Assembly (NCBI RefSeq): GCF_937863595.1
Contig: NZ_CALMGQ010000093.1
Location: 1 to 43,460 of the forward strand
Source of the DNA: an uncultured Cytophaga sp.
Lineage (GTDB): Bacteria; Bacteroidota; Bacteroidia; Cytophagales; Cytophagaceae
Direction of reading: 5' to 3'
DNA length: 43,460 bases
Shown: positions 7,735-16,779 of the stretch, piece after piece
Position numbering within the stretch: position 1 is the stretch's first letter
Layout: every line of letters begins with the position of its first letter
Made by a program: the position numbers and the translations under genes
The notes under the pieces: model-generated
The model's database searches: none
The model's input: only the letters and a program-made list of their open reading frames with translations
Told to the model about the DNA's origin: nothing

Positions 7735-9645
7735 TTAATTAAACGTATATGTTAGGGTAACTTGATAATTTCTTAAAGGCATGGGCCTGCTTGCTACAAC
7801 TTGGTATGATTTATTGCTGATGTTATTAATACGCGCATTGATTGATATACTTGATTTCGATTTTACTAAACGAGTACTGTAAGTAACATAAGTATCAAAA
7901 ATATGATATGGGTTTATATAGTCTGAATTATCAGATGTGATAAAGCTCCATGATGTATAATTATAGATACACCCAACACTTATTCTTTTTAATTGAATGG
8001 ATGTTGTAAACGAATTTTTATAAAGCGGAACATAAATTAATTGTTTATGAATACGTTCGTCTGTACTTGCCAAATTTGATTCATTGGTAGATTTCGTAAA
8101 TGCAAATGAATTTTTTATTTGCAGTGTTACTTTTGAAATAGGAATGCTTATTCGAGTTTCAGACTCCAAGCCTCTTGACCAAACTTGTTGAATATTTTCG
8201 GGTGTCCATATACCATAACTGGGTGTCCATAAAATCCAATCTTTAATTGTTCTGGTATATACTGTAACATCCTGATAGACTGAAATTTTGTTTATTATTT
8301 TTTCAAAACCAATACCTGCTTCATAGCTCCAACCATTTTCTGGTTTTAAGTTTACGTTGCCACCTGGATTCCAATATAAATCGTTTAAAGAAGGGACTCT
8401 ATAATTATATGAAGCTAAGCCATGAAATTTAAGTGATGTAATCAAATGATAATCTAAGCCTAATGATGGCGTAAAAGGAATCCAATTTTTGACCCATTCT
8501 TTGCGGATAGAAGGAACAAGGATTATTTTTTTATGAAATAATTTTATATTCGATGAAAGAAAGAAGCCCACTTTATTTTGATTAACACTTGAGTCAGAAA
8601 AATTATTTGAATTTGCTTGTTGCAATAATACTTGCGAACCTGCTAATACTACAATGTTTGATGTAAGGGTATATCTATATTCAAATTCTGCTTGTAACAG
8701 TTTACTGTAAATAATGGAATGTATGTTTGATGTATCGGATTGATAGTTCATTTTATCAGATTGATAGCCTATCTTGGTTTGAATCACGGATCTTTTTTTT
8801 ACCCAATTCCATTGTAAGCCTTGTTTCCAATTACGATCATATTGTGTTGCATCGGAGAAGGGGGCAGAAATAGTTCCTGGTATATCTTTGTCAAATTGTT
8901 GATACCACATCCAATATTTAAACGTACTATTTTTTATACGTTTTGAATAATCTAAATACATACCTCCTTGTTTTTGAAATGCATGATCTAATTTTTTCTT
9001 TTCATTTTGATCGTAATAAGGGATGATATTTGTCGCTTGTTTGTAATATAAAGCCGCATAAAATTGTTGTGTGGAATCTCCCAAACGAGTGCTAATAATG
9101 GGTAGCAAAGAGCCGAAACTTGCTTGCTGGTAGCTTATGTTTAGTTGCTTGCGTTTAACAAAATTGGTTTCATTTGATAAATGTATGCTTCCACCAATTG
9201 CTCCGCTACCCATTAAAGATACTTGTGATCCATACTGAATGTTCATGGAATTAAATAAAAATGAAGGTACAATGCTGTAATCTACTTGGCCAGTTGTAGG
9301 GCTATTAAGCAGCATGCCATTCATCGTTGTTTGGGTCTGCGATGCCGAACCTCCTCTTAAGGATATGCTCGATAAAGAACTTACGCCATATGATTTTATA
9401 TATACAGAAGATTGATTTGATAGCACATCTGATAATGAACCTGGGTTATTTTTTAAATAGGTAGAATCAATTTGTATTGTTTTGCTACCAGCAGAAAAGT
9501 CTTGGTATCGATAGCCAATAATTTCTACATCTTTTGATTGATAGGATGAGTCACTATTCGTTTGCGCGAATAGTGATTCTGAACGTATTGCACAAAGCAA
9601 TAGAACAATCCATACATACCGGTTGTAAATAATACAGAACTGCAT
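7735..9645 (-). CDS. btuB: BtuB-like TonB-dependent receptor, probable cobalamin importer
   Basis: A 636-residue outer-membrane TonB-dependent receptor. The signal peptide ends at SLFAQ (about residue 27). The plug domain is clear at about residues 38-160 (SDVLSNQSSVYIKSYGVSS; ISLRGGSASQTQTTMNGML; IQYGSQVSLMGSGAIGGSI). The rest is a 22-strand barrel that ends in aromatic Phe-Asn (VTLTYTFN). There is no carboxypeptidase-like N-terminal extension, and the compact size fits BtuB rather than SusC. Substrate assignment to cobalamin comes from the cobalamin riboswitch in its leader. It is the first gene of a three-gene operon. I use the ATG at 9645; the TTG immediately before it is less likely. Confidence 0.85.
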   Translation of the reverse strand: MQFCIIYNRYVWIVLLLCAIRSESLFAQTNSDSSYQSKDVEIIGYRYQDFSAGSKTIQIDSTYLKNNPGSLSDVLSNQSSVYIKSYGVSSLSSISLRGGSASQTQTTMNGMLLNSPTTGQVDYSIVPSFLFNSMNIQYGSQVSLMGSGAIGGSIHLSNETNFVKRKQLNISYQQASFGSLLPIISTRLGDSTQQFYAALYYKQATNIIPYYDQNEKKKLDHAFQKQGGMYLDYSKRIKNSTFKYWMWYQQFDKDIPGTISAPFSDATQYDRNWKQGLQWNWVKKRSVIQTKIGYQSDKMNYQSDTSNIHSIIYSKLLQAEFEYRYTLTSNIVVLAGSQVLLQQANSNNFSDSSVNQNKVGFFLSSNIKLFHKKIILVPSIRKEWVKNWIPFTPSLGLDYHLITSLKFHGLASYNYRVPSLNDLYWNPGGNVNLKPENGWSYEAGIGFEKIINKISVYQDVTVYTRTIKDWILWTPSYGIWTPENIQQVWSRGLESETRISIPISKVTLQIKNSFAFTKSTNESNLASTDERIHKQLIYVPLYKNSFTTSIQLKRISVGCIYNYTSWSFITSDNSDYINPYHIFDTYVTYSTRLVKSKSSISINARINNISNKSYQVVASRPMPLRNYQVTLTYTFN

Positions 9646-9777
9646 CAAATGATTTATTTATCATTCGAAAACTTGTGTGAATCAATAGGAAGATAAATGC
9701 AACAAAATAGTATGGGGACATACTAATGAGTGAACTTATCCGCGAGCCTTTTCACCGAAAGCTTCGAATAGTGTGTT

Positions 9778-9925
9778 TTTTGGCAGGTCTTCTGACTTAC
9801 TCTCTTGCATTTACCTTCCCATCTCGATCGCAATCGGGACAGTGGCTAAATAAAATACAAGATTGGTATGAGCTTACAGCAGCGGGAACTGTTTCGGATT
9901 TACACCGAATTCCCTTTTAATCATC
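9778..9925 (-). promoter_or_regulatory. Cobalamin riboswitch
   Basis: Read on the minus strand, the leader of the BtuB-like gene contains, in order, the conserved 5' element GGTGTAAATCCG (9895-9906), the stretch CCCGCTGCTGTAAGCTC, the B12 box GCCACTG (9840-9846), and the closing element AGTCAGAAGACCTGCC, whose last bases are at 9782. This order and the sequences match the adenosylcobalamin riboswitch class. The riboswitch ends about 130 bases before the start codon. Between them lies a small stem (9756-9766) and no U-tract terminator, so repression may act on translation or through a pairing I did not resolve. It is expected to shut the B12 uptake operon when cobalamin is plentiful. Confidence 0.92.
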
Positions 9926-9954
9926 TCAAAGAATGAGATAAACCAATAACATTA

Positions 9955-9962
9955 CAAAGGTA
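9955..9962 (-). promoter_or_regulatory. Bacteroidota-type -7 promoter element for the B12 operon
   Basis: On the minus strand the octamer TACCTTTG fits the Bacteroidota primary sigma -7 consensus TAnnTTTG. It lies about 50 bases before the first conserved riboswitch element, so transcription starting just after it would include the whole aptamer. A clear -33 element was not found. A small stem (9923-9928 with 9934-9939) lies between promoter and aptamer and may be the riboswitch outer helix. Confidence 0.5.
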
Positions 9963-10164
9963 GTAATTAATTATGAATTATGAATGCAGAATTATAAATT
10001 ATGATGAAACGTATGATTTGAATCATACGCACTGTATATTAAAAATGTACGTTGTACTTTTCTGAGAACTAAAAATTAACATTCTTCTTTTTATATTCAT
10101 TGTAACTTAGAAATAAATCTAATTTTGTCTAGTAACTAGAACCTAGCACCTAGAAACTAAAAAT
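9963..10164. other. Non-coding AT-rich spacer with a palindrome
   Basis: Together with the riboswitch leader this completes a gene-free stretch of about 520 bases (9646-10164). The distal part has repeated ATTATGAATTATGAAT-like text, a 9-bp perfect inverted repeat with a 2-base loop (10010-10018 with 10021-10029), a small GTAC-GTT-GTAC stem, and four closely spaced CTAG motifs near 10128-10157. No open frame of coding character is visible. The 10010-10029 stem has no T-tract, so it is not a convincing terminator for the downstream ends of the receptor gene at 10165. Confidence 0.5.
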
Positions 10165-12576
10165 TTAAAACCGAACAATCGTTTTCAAATTCACAACCCT
10201 TGCTGTTAATGTATTCGGTATTGCATAGGTATTACCTGCATAATCTGGTATCCATAAATAAGATATGGTATTTGATATACCTAAGAGATTGAGAACTTCT
10301 AGACTAATCCAAATAGACTCAAAGGTGCTTTTTTGAATTATGTTCTTATCATTAAATGTTATTAATTTAGAAAAACCAATATCTACTCTTTTGTAGGAAG
10401 GTGCAGTCAATGAAGAACGATACTCCGGTTTACCTGGAGGTCCAAATGGTAGACCAGATGCATACATTAAACTTAGATATACTTTTATGCTTGGATTATT
10501 TGGTATATAGTCTTGGAAAAATATGGATGCCGTTACTCGTTGATCTGTTGGTCTGCGTATGTATCCTCTATTATCGTTATTGATGTTCTCTTTTGTTGTT
10601 AGTATACCTAAATTAAACCAACTCTCTACTCCTTTTACAAACTCACCATTCAAACGCATATCCAAACCTGTTGCATAAGCAGTACCGTCATTTATTCCAT
10701 AATATCGTATGCGTACATCGTATAAATCATACGGTACAATTCGATCCATATATTTTACATAGGCTTCTGTGATGAAGGTAAACTGCCTACCCCATCGCAT
10801 AAATTTTTTATCAATAGCTGTTATGAAATGATATGAGCGTTGGGCTTTTAAATCAGTATTTATAGTTCCATCGAGTGCGCGCATTTCTCTATAAAATGCA
10901 GGTTGTTGATATACCCCAGTACCAATACGTAATTTGATCGATTTATTTTTCCGAGGTTGGTAGGAATATTGAAGACGTGGTGAAAAAATCAATTGCTTAT
11001 TTAACGACCAATAATTCATTCGAACACCTGTTACAAAAGTATGGGTTGAGTCAATATTGAAAACATGTTGTATATACGCTTGTAATCTAGAAGAATTCAA
11101 GATTTTTTTTTGATATACAGAGCGTGTTAAATTTACATACGATGCTGAATCTGTAAAATTATATTCATCGTAATAATCGTTAATGTGTTCTTTTGTATAG
11201 GATGCACCAAACTCAATTGCATTGAATTTGTTTGCATGAAAAGTATTATTATTGTTTAATATAATAGAACTGGCATGGAGAAAATTTCTTCCATGTTCAA
11301 AGTACGATCCCGTTCCTTTTGTTACAACATTCTTATTGTATGCAGGTGTTGTTGGATCTATTTCTACTGAACTAATTCTGTAACCAGATTCAATATCGTA
11401 GGTTTCTCTTTCAGAAGTTTGATACCCATTCAATCCAATCTTTGTTTTAAAACGATTTGAAAATTTATGACTATACCGAATGCCTCCTTGAGTTGTTTGG
11501 TATGTTAAAATATCTCTTCCGTCGAAAGCTACATCAAACTGTAGAGGATCATCTAAGGTGCCAAAAGAAGTTTGTCGTGTAGTTGGTGTAACTTGATATT
11601 TATTTTTAGAAATAATACATAATATATCTAAGGTTGATTTACCTGGGTTGTAGGCATATTTTGATTTGGAAGTAATGTCCATTGTTACTACGGTTTGCCA
11701 ATCCCAAAACCGAGGCTTGTACTCTCCTTTCGTATCTAATGTATTTAACAAATAGGACGCAGACTTTAATCGTGCACCAGATACAAATGATAATCGGTTA
11801 TTAAAATTTGTTCCTTCAATATGGGCAGAGCCACCTAAAAAACCAGCTGTGATTGATCCTGCATATTTTTTAGGAGTTTTATAATCTGCATTTAAAACAG
11901 AAGATAATTTATCCCCATACTTGGCTTCCCACCCTCCAGAACTAAAACTTACTCGTTTAATCAAATCGGGATTAACAGCACTCAAACCTTGTTGTTGTCC
12001 AGCTTTAGCAAGTTGCGGAGAATATATTTGAATGTCATTTATGTAAACAAGATTCTCATCGTAATTTCCCCCTCGAACAGAATATTGTGTAGACAATTCA
12101 TTATTTGTTGAGACCCCCAATGCCATGGAAGGCAATACTTTTGAAAAATCTCCAAAAGCTGATGGTACATATTTTGCCGAAATAGTATTTATTTCAATAG
12201 CATTATACACCATACTATCCTTAGCTGCATAATCAATTATTTCAATGACTTTCCCATTACTTTCATCTTCTTCTGCAGTAATATTGAATAAAATAGTCTC
12301 ATTGGATTTGGCCGTTATGAGTGTTGGATTGCTTTTTATTCCTATACTTTTTATACTAATGAAAACTGGTTTGCAGCAAGGAATAATCGTTTTGTAATAT
12401 CCGTTATCATCACTAGTTGTTAGAAAAATAGAATCGTCTTGAAAAATATAAGCTCCAGGTATGGTATCTCCAGCCTGTGATATAACGAATCCTTTTAACG
12501 TAGCATTTTGTGAATAGCAAAAACTCGTCAGAATGAATGTGAAAAATAACGTATATAATATTTTACCAATATACAT
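10165..12576 (-). CDS. TonB-dependent receptor with carboxypeptidase-like N-terminal domain
   Basis: An 803-residue outer-membrane receptor. The signal peptide ends near SFCYSQ (residue 23). Residues about 26-105 form a CarboxypepD_reg-like domain (ATLKGFVISQAGDTIPGAYI). Residues about 125-235 form a plug domain (FSKVLPSMALGVSTNNELS; YSVRGGNYDENLVYINDIQ; GGWEAKYGDKLSSVLNADY). A long barrel follows and ends VNLKTIVRF with a terminal aromatic. The substrate cannot be read from sequence: no SusD partner and no metal or vitamin regulatory element is adjacent. It starts 25 bases after rpe and appears to be the last gene of the mnmA-to-receptor run. It belongs to a receptor type conserved across Bacteroidota (RGGN.DENLVYIN plug motif), which argues for a housekeeping rather than niche-specific role; that is an inference. 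Confidence 0.85.
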   Translation of the reverse strand: MYIGKILYTLFFTFILTSFCYSQNATLKGFVISQAGDTIPGAYIFQDDSIFLTTSDDNGYYKTIIPCCKPVFISIKSIGIKSNPTLITAKSNETILFNITAEEDESNGKVIEIIDYAAKDSMVYNAIEINTISAKYVPSAFGDFSKVLPSMALGVSTNNELSTQYSVRGGNYDENLVYINDIQIYSPQLAKAGQQQGLSAVNPDLIKRVSFSSGGWEAKYGDKLSSVLNADYKTPKKYAGSITAGFLGGSAHIEGTNFNNRLSFVSGARLKSASYLLNTLDTKGEYKPRFWDWQTVVTMDITSKSKYAYNPGKSTLDILCIISKNKYQVTPTTRQTSFGTLDDPLQFDVAFDGRDILTYQTTQGGIRYSHKFSNRFKTKIGLNGYQTSERETYDIESGYRISSVEIDPTTPAYNKNVVTKGTGSYFEHGRNFLHASSIILNNNNTFHANKFNAIEFGASYTKEHINDYYDEYNFTDSASYVNLTRSVYQKKILNSSRLQAYIQHVFNIDSTHTFVTGVRMNYWSLNKQLIFSPRLQYSYQPRKNKSIKLRIGTGVYQQPAFYREMRALDGTINTDLKAQRSYHFITAIDKKFMRWGRQFTFITEAYVKYMDRIVPYDLYDVRIRYYGINDGTAYATGLDMRLNGEFVKGVESWFNLGILTTKENINNDNRGYIRRPTDQRVTASIFFQDYIPNNPSIKVYLSLMYASGLPFGPPGKPEYRSSLTAPSYKRVDIGFSKLITFNDKNIIQKSTFESIWISLEVLNLLGISNTISYLWIPDYAGNTYAIPNTLTARVVNLKTIVRF

Positions 12577-12601
12577 TCTGACAAGTTTCTATAATCAATG
12601 G

Positions 12602-13255
12602 TTAGATTTTTTTCATTTCTTCAATTGTAGCAATTGGGTCTTTGGAAGAAAAAACATAATTGCCTGCAACCAATACATCAGCACCTGCTTGAACTAATTT
12701 AGGCCCTGTAACATCATTTACCCCACCATCAATTTCAATCAATACGCTGGCATTATTTTCTTGAATCAATGCCTTTAATTCACGTACTTTTTGATACGTA
12801 TGTTCTATAAATTTTTGTCCACCAAAACCAGGATTTACAGACATCATACATACTAAGTCAATATCTTTTATTACATCTTTTAATAGATGTATCGGTGTAT
12901 GCGGATTAATTGCTATACCAGCTTTGCAGCCAGCATCTTTTATTTGGTATATCGTTCTATGCAAATGTGTGCATGCTTCATAATGTACAGAAATATTTGC
13001 TGCACCCGCATCTCTAAATGCTTCAATATATTTTTCTGGATTTACTATCATCAAATGAACATCCAGTGGTTTGGTCGCATGTTTTTTAATCGCTTGCATA
13101 ACAGGGAATCCGAAAGACATATTTGGAACAAATACGCCATCCATAATGTCAATATGAAACCAATCTGCTTTGCTAGAGTTAATCATTTTAACATCGCGTT
13201 CAAGATTTCCAAAATCTGCAGATAATACACTTGGTGCTATTAATACGTTTGTCAT
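12602..13255 (-). CDS. rpe: Ribulose-phosphate 3-epimerase
   Basis: Interconverts ribulose 5-phosphate and xylulose 5-phosphate in the pentose phosphate pathway; a cytoplasmic TIM barrel. All hallmark motifs are present: IAPSVLSADFGNLERDV, WFHIDIMDGVFVPNMSFG with the metal-binding His and Asp, PLDVHLMIVNPEKY, MSVNPGFGGQKFI and LIEIDGGVND with the second catalytic Asp. Length from the ATG at 13255 is 217 residues, exactly the usual size. The frame is open upstream, but the extra 32 residues have no family counterpart and run into the preceding gene. It follows the subtilase gene by 25 bases and precedes a TonB receptor by 25 bases, so it is probably co-transcribed with both, though the functional link is not evident. 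Confidence 0.96.
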   Translation of the reverse strand: MTNVLIAPSVLSADFGNLERDVKMINSSKADWFHIDIMDGVFVPNMSFGFPVMQAIKKHATKPLDVHLMIVNPEKYIEAFRDAGAANISVHYEACTHLHRTIYQIKDAGCKAGIAINPHTPIHLLKDVIKDIDLVCMMSVNPGFGGQKFIEHTYQKVRELKALIQENNASVLIEIDGGVNDVTGPKLVQAGADVLVAGNYVFSSKDPIATIEEMKKI

Positions 13256-13280
13256 AATGCAAATATACGAAATGTTAAGG

Positions 13281-14879
13281 CTATAATTTAACCCATTTAA
13301 TGGTTTCTCTATCATTTGGAGAATCAATGGAAACAAAATACATCCCTTCACAGAATCCTACAACCCACTCTTTCAGTTCAATAAAATTAGATTGAGCTAT
13401 AATGGTATTGTTTAAGACTAATCGACCTTGATTATCAAAGATCTTTATGGTGTATTGTTCGTTACTATTAGGGACCTTCAAGATTAATTGTCCGTTTTGA
13501 TATGGATTTGGTGCAATTAAAAAAGTAGATTCTTTCGTGTAAATGGAAGCAAAGGAAAATATCCTAGGGAAATAAGGGGTACCATGACCAATTGAATTAT
13601 TTGGATTTGAATAATGATCACAAGATTGAAGTAATAAACTTTTGAGAAGTTCATTAGAAAGTGTCGGGAAAGTTTGTTTCATTCCTGCTAACATTCCAGC
13701 AATCATTGGTGTTGCTAAAGATGTTCCTCCTGTTACAAACATATCCCCATTAGGCTTAATACACGTGATAGAATTACCTAGTGCGCACAGATCGGGTTTA
13801 ATTCTACCATCTGCAGTTGGGCCAAATGAACTAAAGCTGGACTTCATATTATTCGCATCTACCGATCCTACGGCAAGAACATGTTTTGCATCTGCAGGTG
13901 TACCTATGTATTTCCAATAATTCGTCCCGTCGTTTCCTGCACTACATACAACCAGCATCCCTTTTTTATAAGCAATATCAGCAGCCCTAGCAATAACACT
14001 GGTCTCTCCATCCATTTGATTGTAAGTATAACTATCTATTGTATTGTCGTAAGTAGTATATCCAAGAGATACAGATATAATATCAGCACCACAACTGTCA
14101 GCGATTTCTGCTGCTCTTAGCCAATTGTATTCTTCTAAATTTGATTCAGTCGCTGCTACTTCCGTTCGTAATAAAATAAAATCGGCTTCTGGAACGATAC
14201 CTTTATAATTTAGCGCATCTGCTGCGAGTACAGACAGCATATACGTTCCATGATTGTCGTCATTATAAATGTTATTTTCATTATCTGCAATATCGTAGGT
14301 ATGTATTATCTGATGATTATTCCATAAATGTTTGAACGCAGTTAGTGTATCAACTCCTGGAAATCCAGAATCTGTAATGGTTATTAAAACATCTTTTCCT
14401 TTTATTCCAAGATCATGCATATAATTTATTCCTAAAAAATCTGTATAATTCGATGCATAATTATTCGATTGTAAACTTAATTCAGTGGTATATGTATTTT
14501 TTGCTGCAGAACGATTAAAAGTTGTAGTGCTATTTTGTACAAATGGCAATAAAGTTATTTGATTAAAGGAGGCTGATGTAGCCTGTATACACACCGCATT
14601 CATCCATCTTGACGTATACCGAATTTCTGCACCTTCAGTTTTTAAAATATTCAAATACGGTTCTGAAACGGGCAAATCCATTGAATCAATGGGTATGCCA
14701 GATGATTTTTTTTTTAAGATTGAACGGGCAGATAAAAAATTCTCTGGTGTGTTTACGTTACCAATGCTGCCTTGTTTATCTTTTAAAAAAATTATATACG
14801 TATTTGTTTGAGCACATATCAAGTATGAACTGCTTATTAATAATAAAAAAGTATAGATTAATCGACTACGGAGTACCAT
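13281..14879 (-). CDS. Subtilisin-like (S8) serine protease with T9SS sorting domain
   Basis: A 532-residue secreted protease. Signal peptide ends ICAQ (about residue 24). The catalytic triad is visible as Asp170 (ITITDSGFPG), His210 (DDNHGTYMLSVLAAD) and Ser387 (TGGTSLATPMIAG), with the oxyanion-hole Asn316 in VVCSAGNDG. An N-terminal propeptide-like region spans about residues 25-135. The C-terminal 75 residues form a T9SS type A sorting domain (LIAPNPYQNGQLILKVP; IKIFDNQGRLV; CEGMYFVSID), so it should be exported by type IX secretion and displayed on or released from the surface. The ATG at 14879 overlaps the stop region of the upstream lipoprotein gene by 14 bases, implying coupled translation. 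The substrate is unknown. Confidence 0.92.
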   Translation of the reverse strand: MVLRSRLIYTFLLLISSSYLICAQTNTYIIFLKDKQGSIGNVNTPENFLSARSILKKKSSGIPIDSMDLPVSEPYLNILKTEGAEIRYTSRWMNAVCIQATSASFNQITLLPFVQNSTTTFNRSAAKNTYTTELSLQSNNYASNYTDFLGINYMHDLGIKGKDVLITITDSGFPGVDTLTAFKHLWNNHQIIHTYDIADNENNIYNDDNHGTYMLSVLAADALNYKGIVPEADFILLRTEVAATESNLEEYNWLRAAEIADSCGADIISVSLGYTTYDNTIDSYTYNQMDGETSVIARAADIAYKKGMLVVCSAGNDGTNYWKYIGTPADAKHVLAVGSVDANNMKSSFSSFGPTADGRIKPDLCALGNSITCIKPNGDMFVTGGTSLATPMIAGMLAGMKQTFPTLSNELLKSLLLQSCDHYSNPNNSIGHGTPYFPRIFSFASIYTKESTFLIAPNPYQNGQLILKVPNSNEQYTIKIFDNQGRLVLNNTIIAQSNFIELKEWVVGFCEGMYFVSIDSPNDRETIKWVKL

Positions 14880-15549
14880 AATCTATGAGTGTTTCTTCCA
14901 CGATCTTCCCAAATTCTATTATTTGTAAACCAATGTTTGCAGGGTCTGAATTGTATTGTACTTGTTCGTATTTTTTATACACCATGCCAACATTTTTTGC
15001 ATATACCCTATTTCTATAATCTTTTGATACAAAATTTAAGGTATGCTCTTCATTCACATTTACCGTTTCAGAATAGTTCGTTGAACCAACCATATACGGT
15101 TGTTGAAAATTGGTTGCTTCATATAAATCCGGTCCACTGATGTTTTTGGTATTACCATCCCATATTTTTCCTGTTGATAATGGAAAAACCAATCGTATAT
15201 AATCGATGTTATTTTCTTTGATTGTAATCTGATTTTGGTTTGTAGTGAAAGCCCAAACAGAATCAGGTTGAAGTGGCCAATCTACTGTTGTTGTTGGTTT
15301 GTAAAATCGATACAATTCATATATTAAAGTATTATTATTAATATATACTTCGTGGATGACATCTTTTCGATTGTATGTGGTATCCGTAATGAGGCTATTG
15401 TATTTTATTTCATGTACGTTATAAATCCAATATCTTCCAATATCCGTTGGGAAATATTCTATGCCGGTTAATGTAGGTACAGAATCATTGTTGCGTTTAC
15501 AAGAAAAGCAACCAATTACAACACATATAAAAAATATTTTTTTGATCAT
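14866..15549 (-). CDS. Hypothetical lipoprotein
   Basis: A 227-residue predicted lipoprotein: the N-terminal segment KKIFFICVVIGCFSC ends in a lipobox with Cys at about residue 17, followed by a polar stretch (KRNNDSVPT). The mature part starts with GIEYFPTDIGRYWIYNVHE, a pattern (long aromatic, 'YFP...G..W.Y') common in Bacteroidota lipoproteins of unknown function, and is mostly beta-strand. No catalytic motif is visible. Its start overlaps the mnmA stop by four bases (ATGA), and its end overlaps the subtilase start, so it is firmly inside one transcription unit. A role as partner or inhibitor of the downstream subtilase is conceivable, but only from position. Confidence 0.75.
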   Translation of the reverse strand: MIKKIFFICVVIGCFSCKRNNDSVPTLTGIEYFPTDIGRYWIYNVHEIKYNSLITDTTYNRKDVIHEVYINNNTLIYELYRFYKPTTTVDWPLQPDSVWAFTTNQNQITIKENNIDYIRLVFPLSTGKIWDGNTKNISGPDLYEATNFQQPYMVGSTNYSETVNVNEEHTLNFVSKDYRNRVYAKNVGMVYKKYEQVQYNSDPANIGLQIIEFGKIVEETLIDYGTP

Positions 15550-16655
15550 CCGTTTTGTTTAAAGCTTGATTTTATCCAACCACCTCCAATTACATCGTCT
15601 CCTTCATAAAATACTGCTGCTTGCCCTGGTGCAATTGCTTTAACAGATTCGTGAAACGTCACTCTAATTTCGTCGCCAATTTGTTCAATTGTAGATGGTG
15701 TTCCATCATCATTATAACGAACTTTGGTTATTGCTTCTTTAACGTTGCCTTTTATGTTTTCGTATTTGGATAAGGTAAGTTGATCCACCCACATTCCGTC
15801 GCGGTTCAAGCCTTCTTCTTTTCCTAAAATCACTCTGTTCGTATCTTTTTGAATTTCTGTCACAAATACAGGATAACCCAATGAAATCCCTAAGCCTTTA
15901 CGTTGACCAATGGTGTAAAAAGGATATCCTTCATGTTTTCCAACAACAGTACCATCTTCTAATACGTATTCGCCTCCTCTAACTTCTTCTTCTAAACCAG
16001 GATTTCTTCTTTTTAAAAATCCTCTGTAGTCGTTATCAGGAACAAAACATATTTCATAGGATTCGCTTTTGTTTACTAAGTCCATAAAACCTCTTTCAGT
16101 TGCCATCGCTCTAATATCTGTTTTATGTAGATGTCCCAGAGGAAAAGTCGTTCTACTTAAACTTTGTTGAGAGATACCCCATAATGCATAGGATTGGTCT
16201 TTATTTTCATCCAAACCTTTAGATATTACAAAACGATTGTTTTCTTCCCGTACTTTTGCATAATGCCCTGTGGCGATAAACTCACAATCCATTTTATCTG
16301 CTCTCCTCAATAAAGAATCCCATTTAATATGTGTATTGCATAATACACATGGGTTGGGAGTACGTCCATCTAAATATTCTTTATTGAAATGATTAATTAC
16401 ATAATCGCCAAATTCTTCACGTATATCAACAATGTAATGGGGAAATCCTAAACTTACTGCGATATTACGTGCATCATTAATAGAATCAAGACTGCAACAA
16501 CCAGTTTCCTTTTTACTCCCCCCCAAATTGGCATAATCCCACGTTTTCATCGTCATACCAATCACTTCGTACCCCTGTTCGTGTAACATTACTGCTGCAA
16601 CCGAACTATCTATACCGCCACTCATGGCAACTAAAACTCTTCCTTTTTTACTCAT
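15546..16655 (-). CDS. mnmA: tRNA-specific 2-thiouridylase MnmA
   Basis: Catalyses 2-thiolation of U34 in tRNA-Lys, -Glu and -Gln anticodons, using a sulfur relay and ATP. The PP-loop SGGIDSSVAA is at residues 12-21. The active-site region TPNPCVLCNTHIKWD is near residues 99-113 (nucleophile Cys106, with an additional Cys103), and the second, persulfide-carrying Cys is in SYEICFVPD near residue 200. PFYTIGQRKGLGI and the C-terminal beta-barrel region (GQAAVFYEGDDVIGGGWI) complete the enzyme. At 369 residues it is full length. It heads a minus-strand operon, with a possible promoter element at 16725-16732, and its stop codon overlaps the start of the downstream lipoprotein gene. Confidence 0.97.
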   Translation of the reverse strand: MSKKGRVLVAMSGGIDSSVAAVMLHEQGYEVIGMTMKTWDYANLGGSKKETGCCSLDSINDARNIAVSLGFPHYIVDIREEFGDYVINHFNKEYLDGRTPNPCVLCNTHIKWDSLLRRADKMDCEFIATGHYAKVREENNRFVISKGLDENKDQSYALWGISQQSLSRTTFPLGHLHKTDIRAMATERGFMDLVNKSESYEICFVPDNDYRGFLKRRNPGLEEEVRGGEYVLEDGTVVGKHEGYPFYTIGQRKGLGISLGYPVFVTEIQKDTNRVILGKEEGLNRDGMWVDQLTLSKYENIKGNVKEAITKVRYNDDGTPSTIEQIGDEIRVTFHESVKAIAPGQAAVFYEGDDVIGGGWIKSSFKQNG

Positions 16656-16724
16656 TTTCAGTGAATTCCTTATTCTATCCAGAAGTAACCAATAAATAGC
16701 TTACTTAGTTTCTTTACATTTTAA

Positions 16725-16732
16725 CAAATTTA
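16725..16732 (-). promoter_or_regulatory. Candidate -7 promoter element for mnmA
   Basis: The minus strand reads TAAATTTG, matching the Bacteroidota -7 consensus TAnnTTTG, about 70 bases upstream of the mnmA ATG in the 124-base divergent spacer. A convincing -33 element was not found, so this is a candidate only. Confidence 0.4.
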
Positions 16733-16779
16733 TGAATAAATTATCCCATATTTAGATTTAATTACAATTAGAAAATACA

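Noticed and set aside
9726..9920. Plus-strand open frame of 64 residues
   Set aside because: It lies antisense across the conserved cobalamin riboswitch and has no family-like sequence.
12887..13225. Plus-strand open frame of 112 residues
   Set aside because: It is the complement of rpe, which has complete catalytic motifs.
13256..13351. N-terminal extension of the rpe frame
   Set aside because: The extra 32 residues have no rpe counterpart and overlap the preceding gene's 3' end; the ATG at 13255 gives the standard length.
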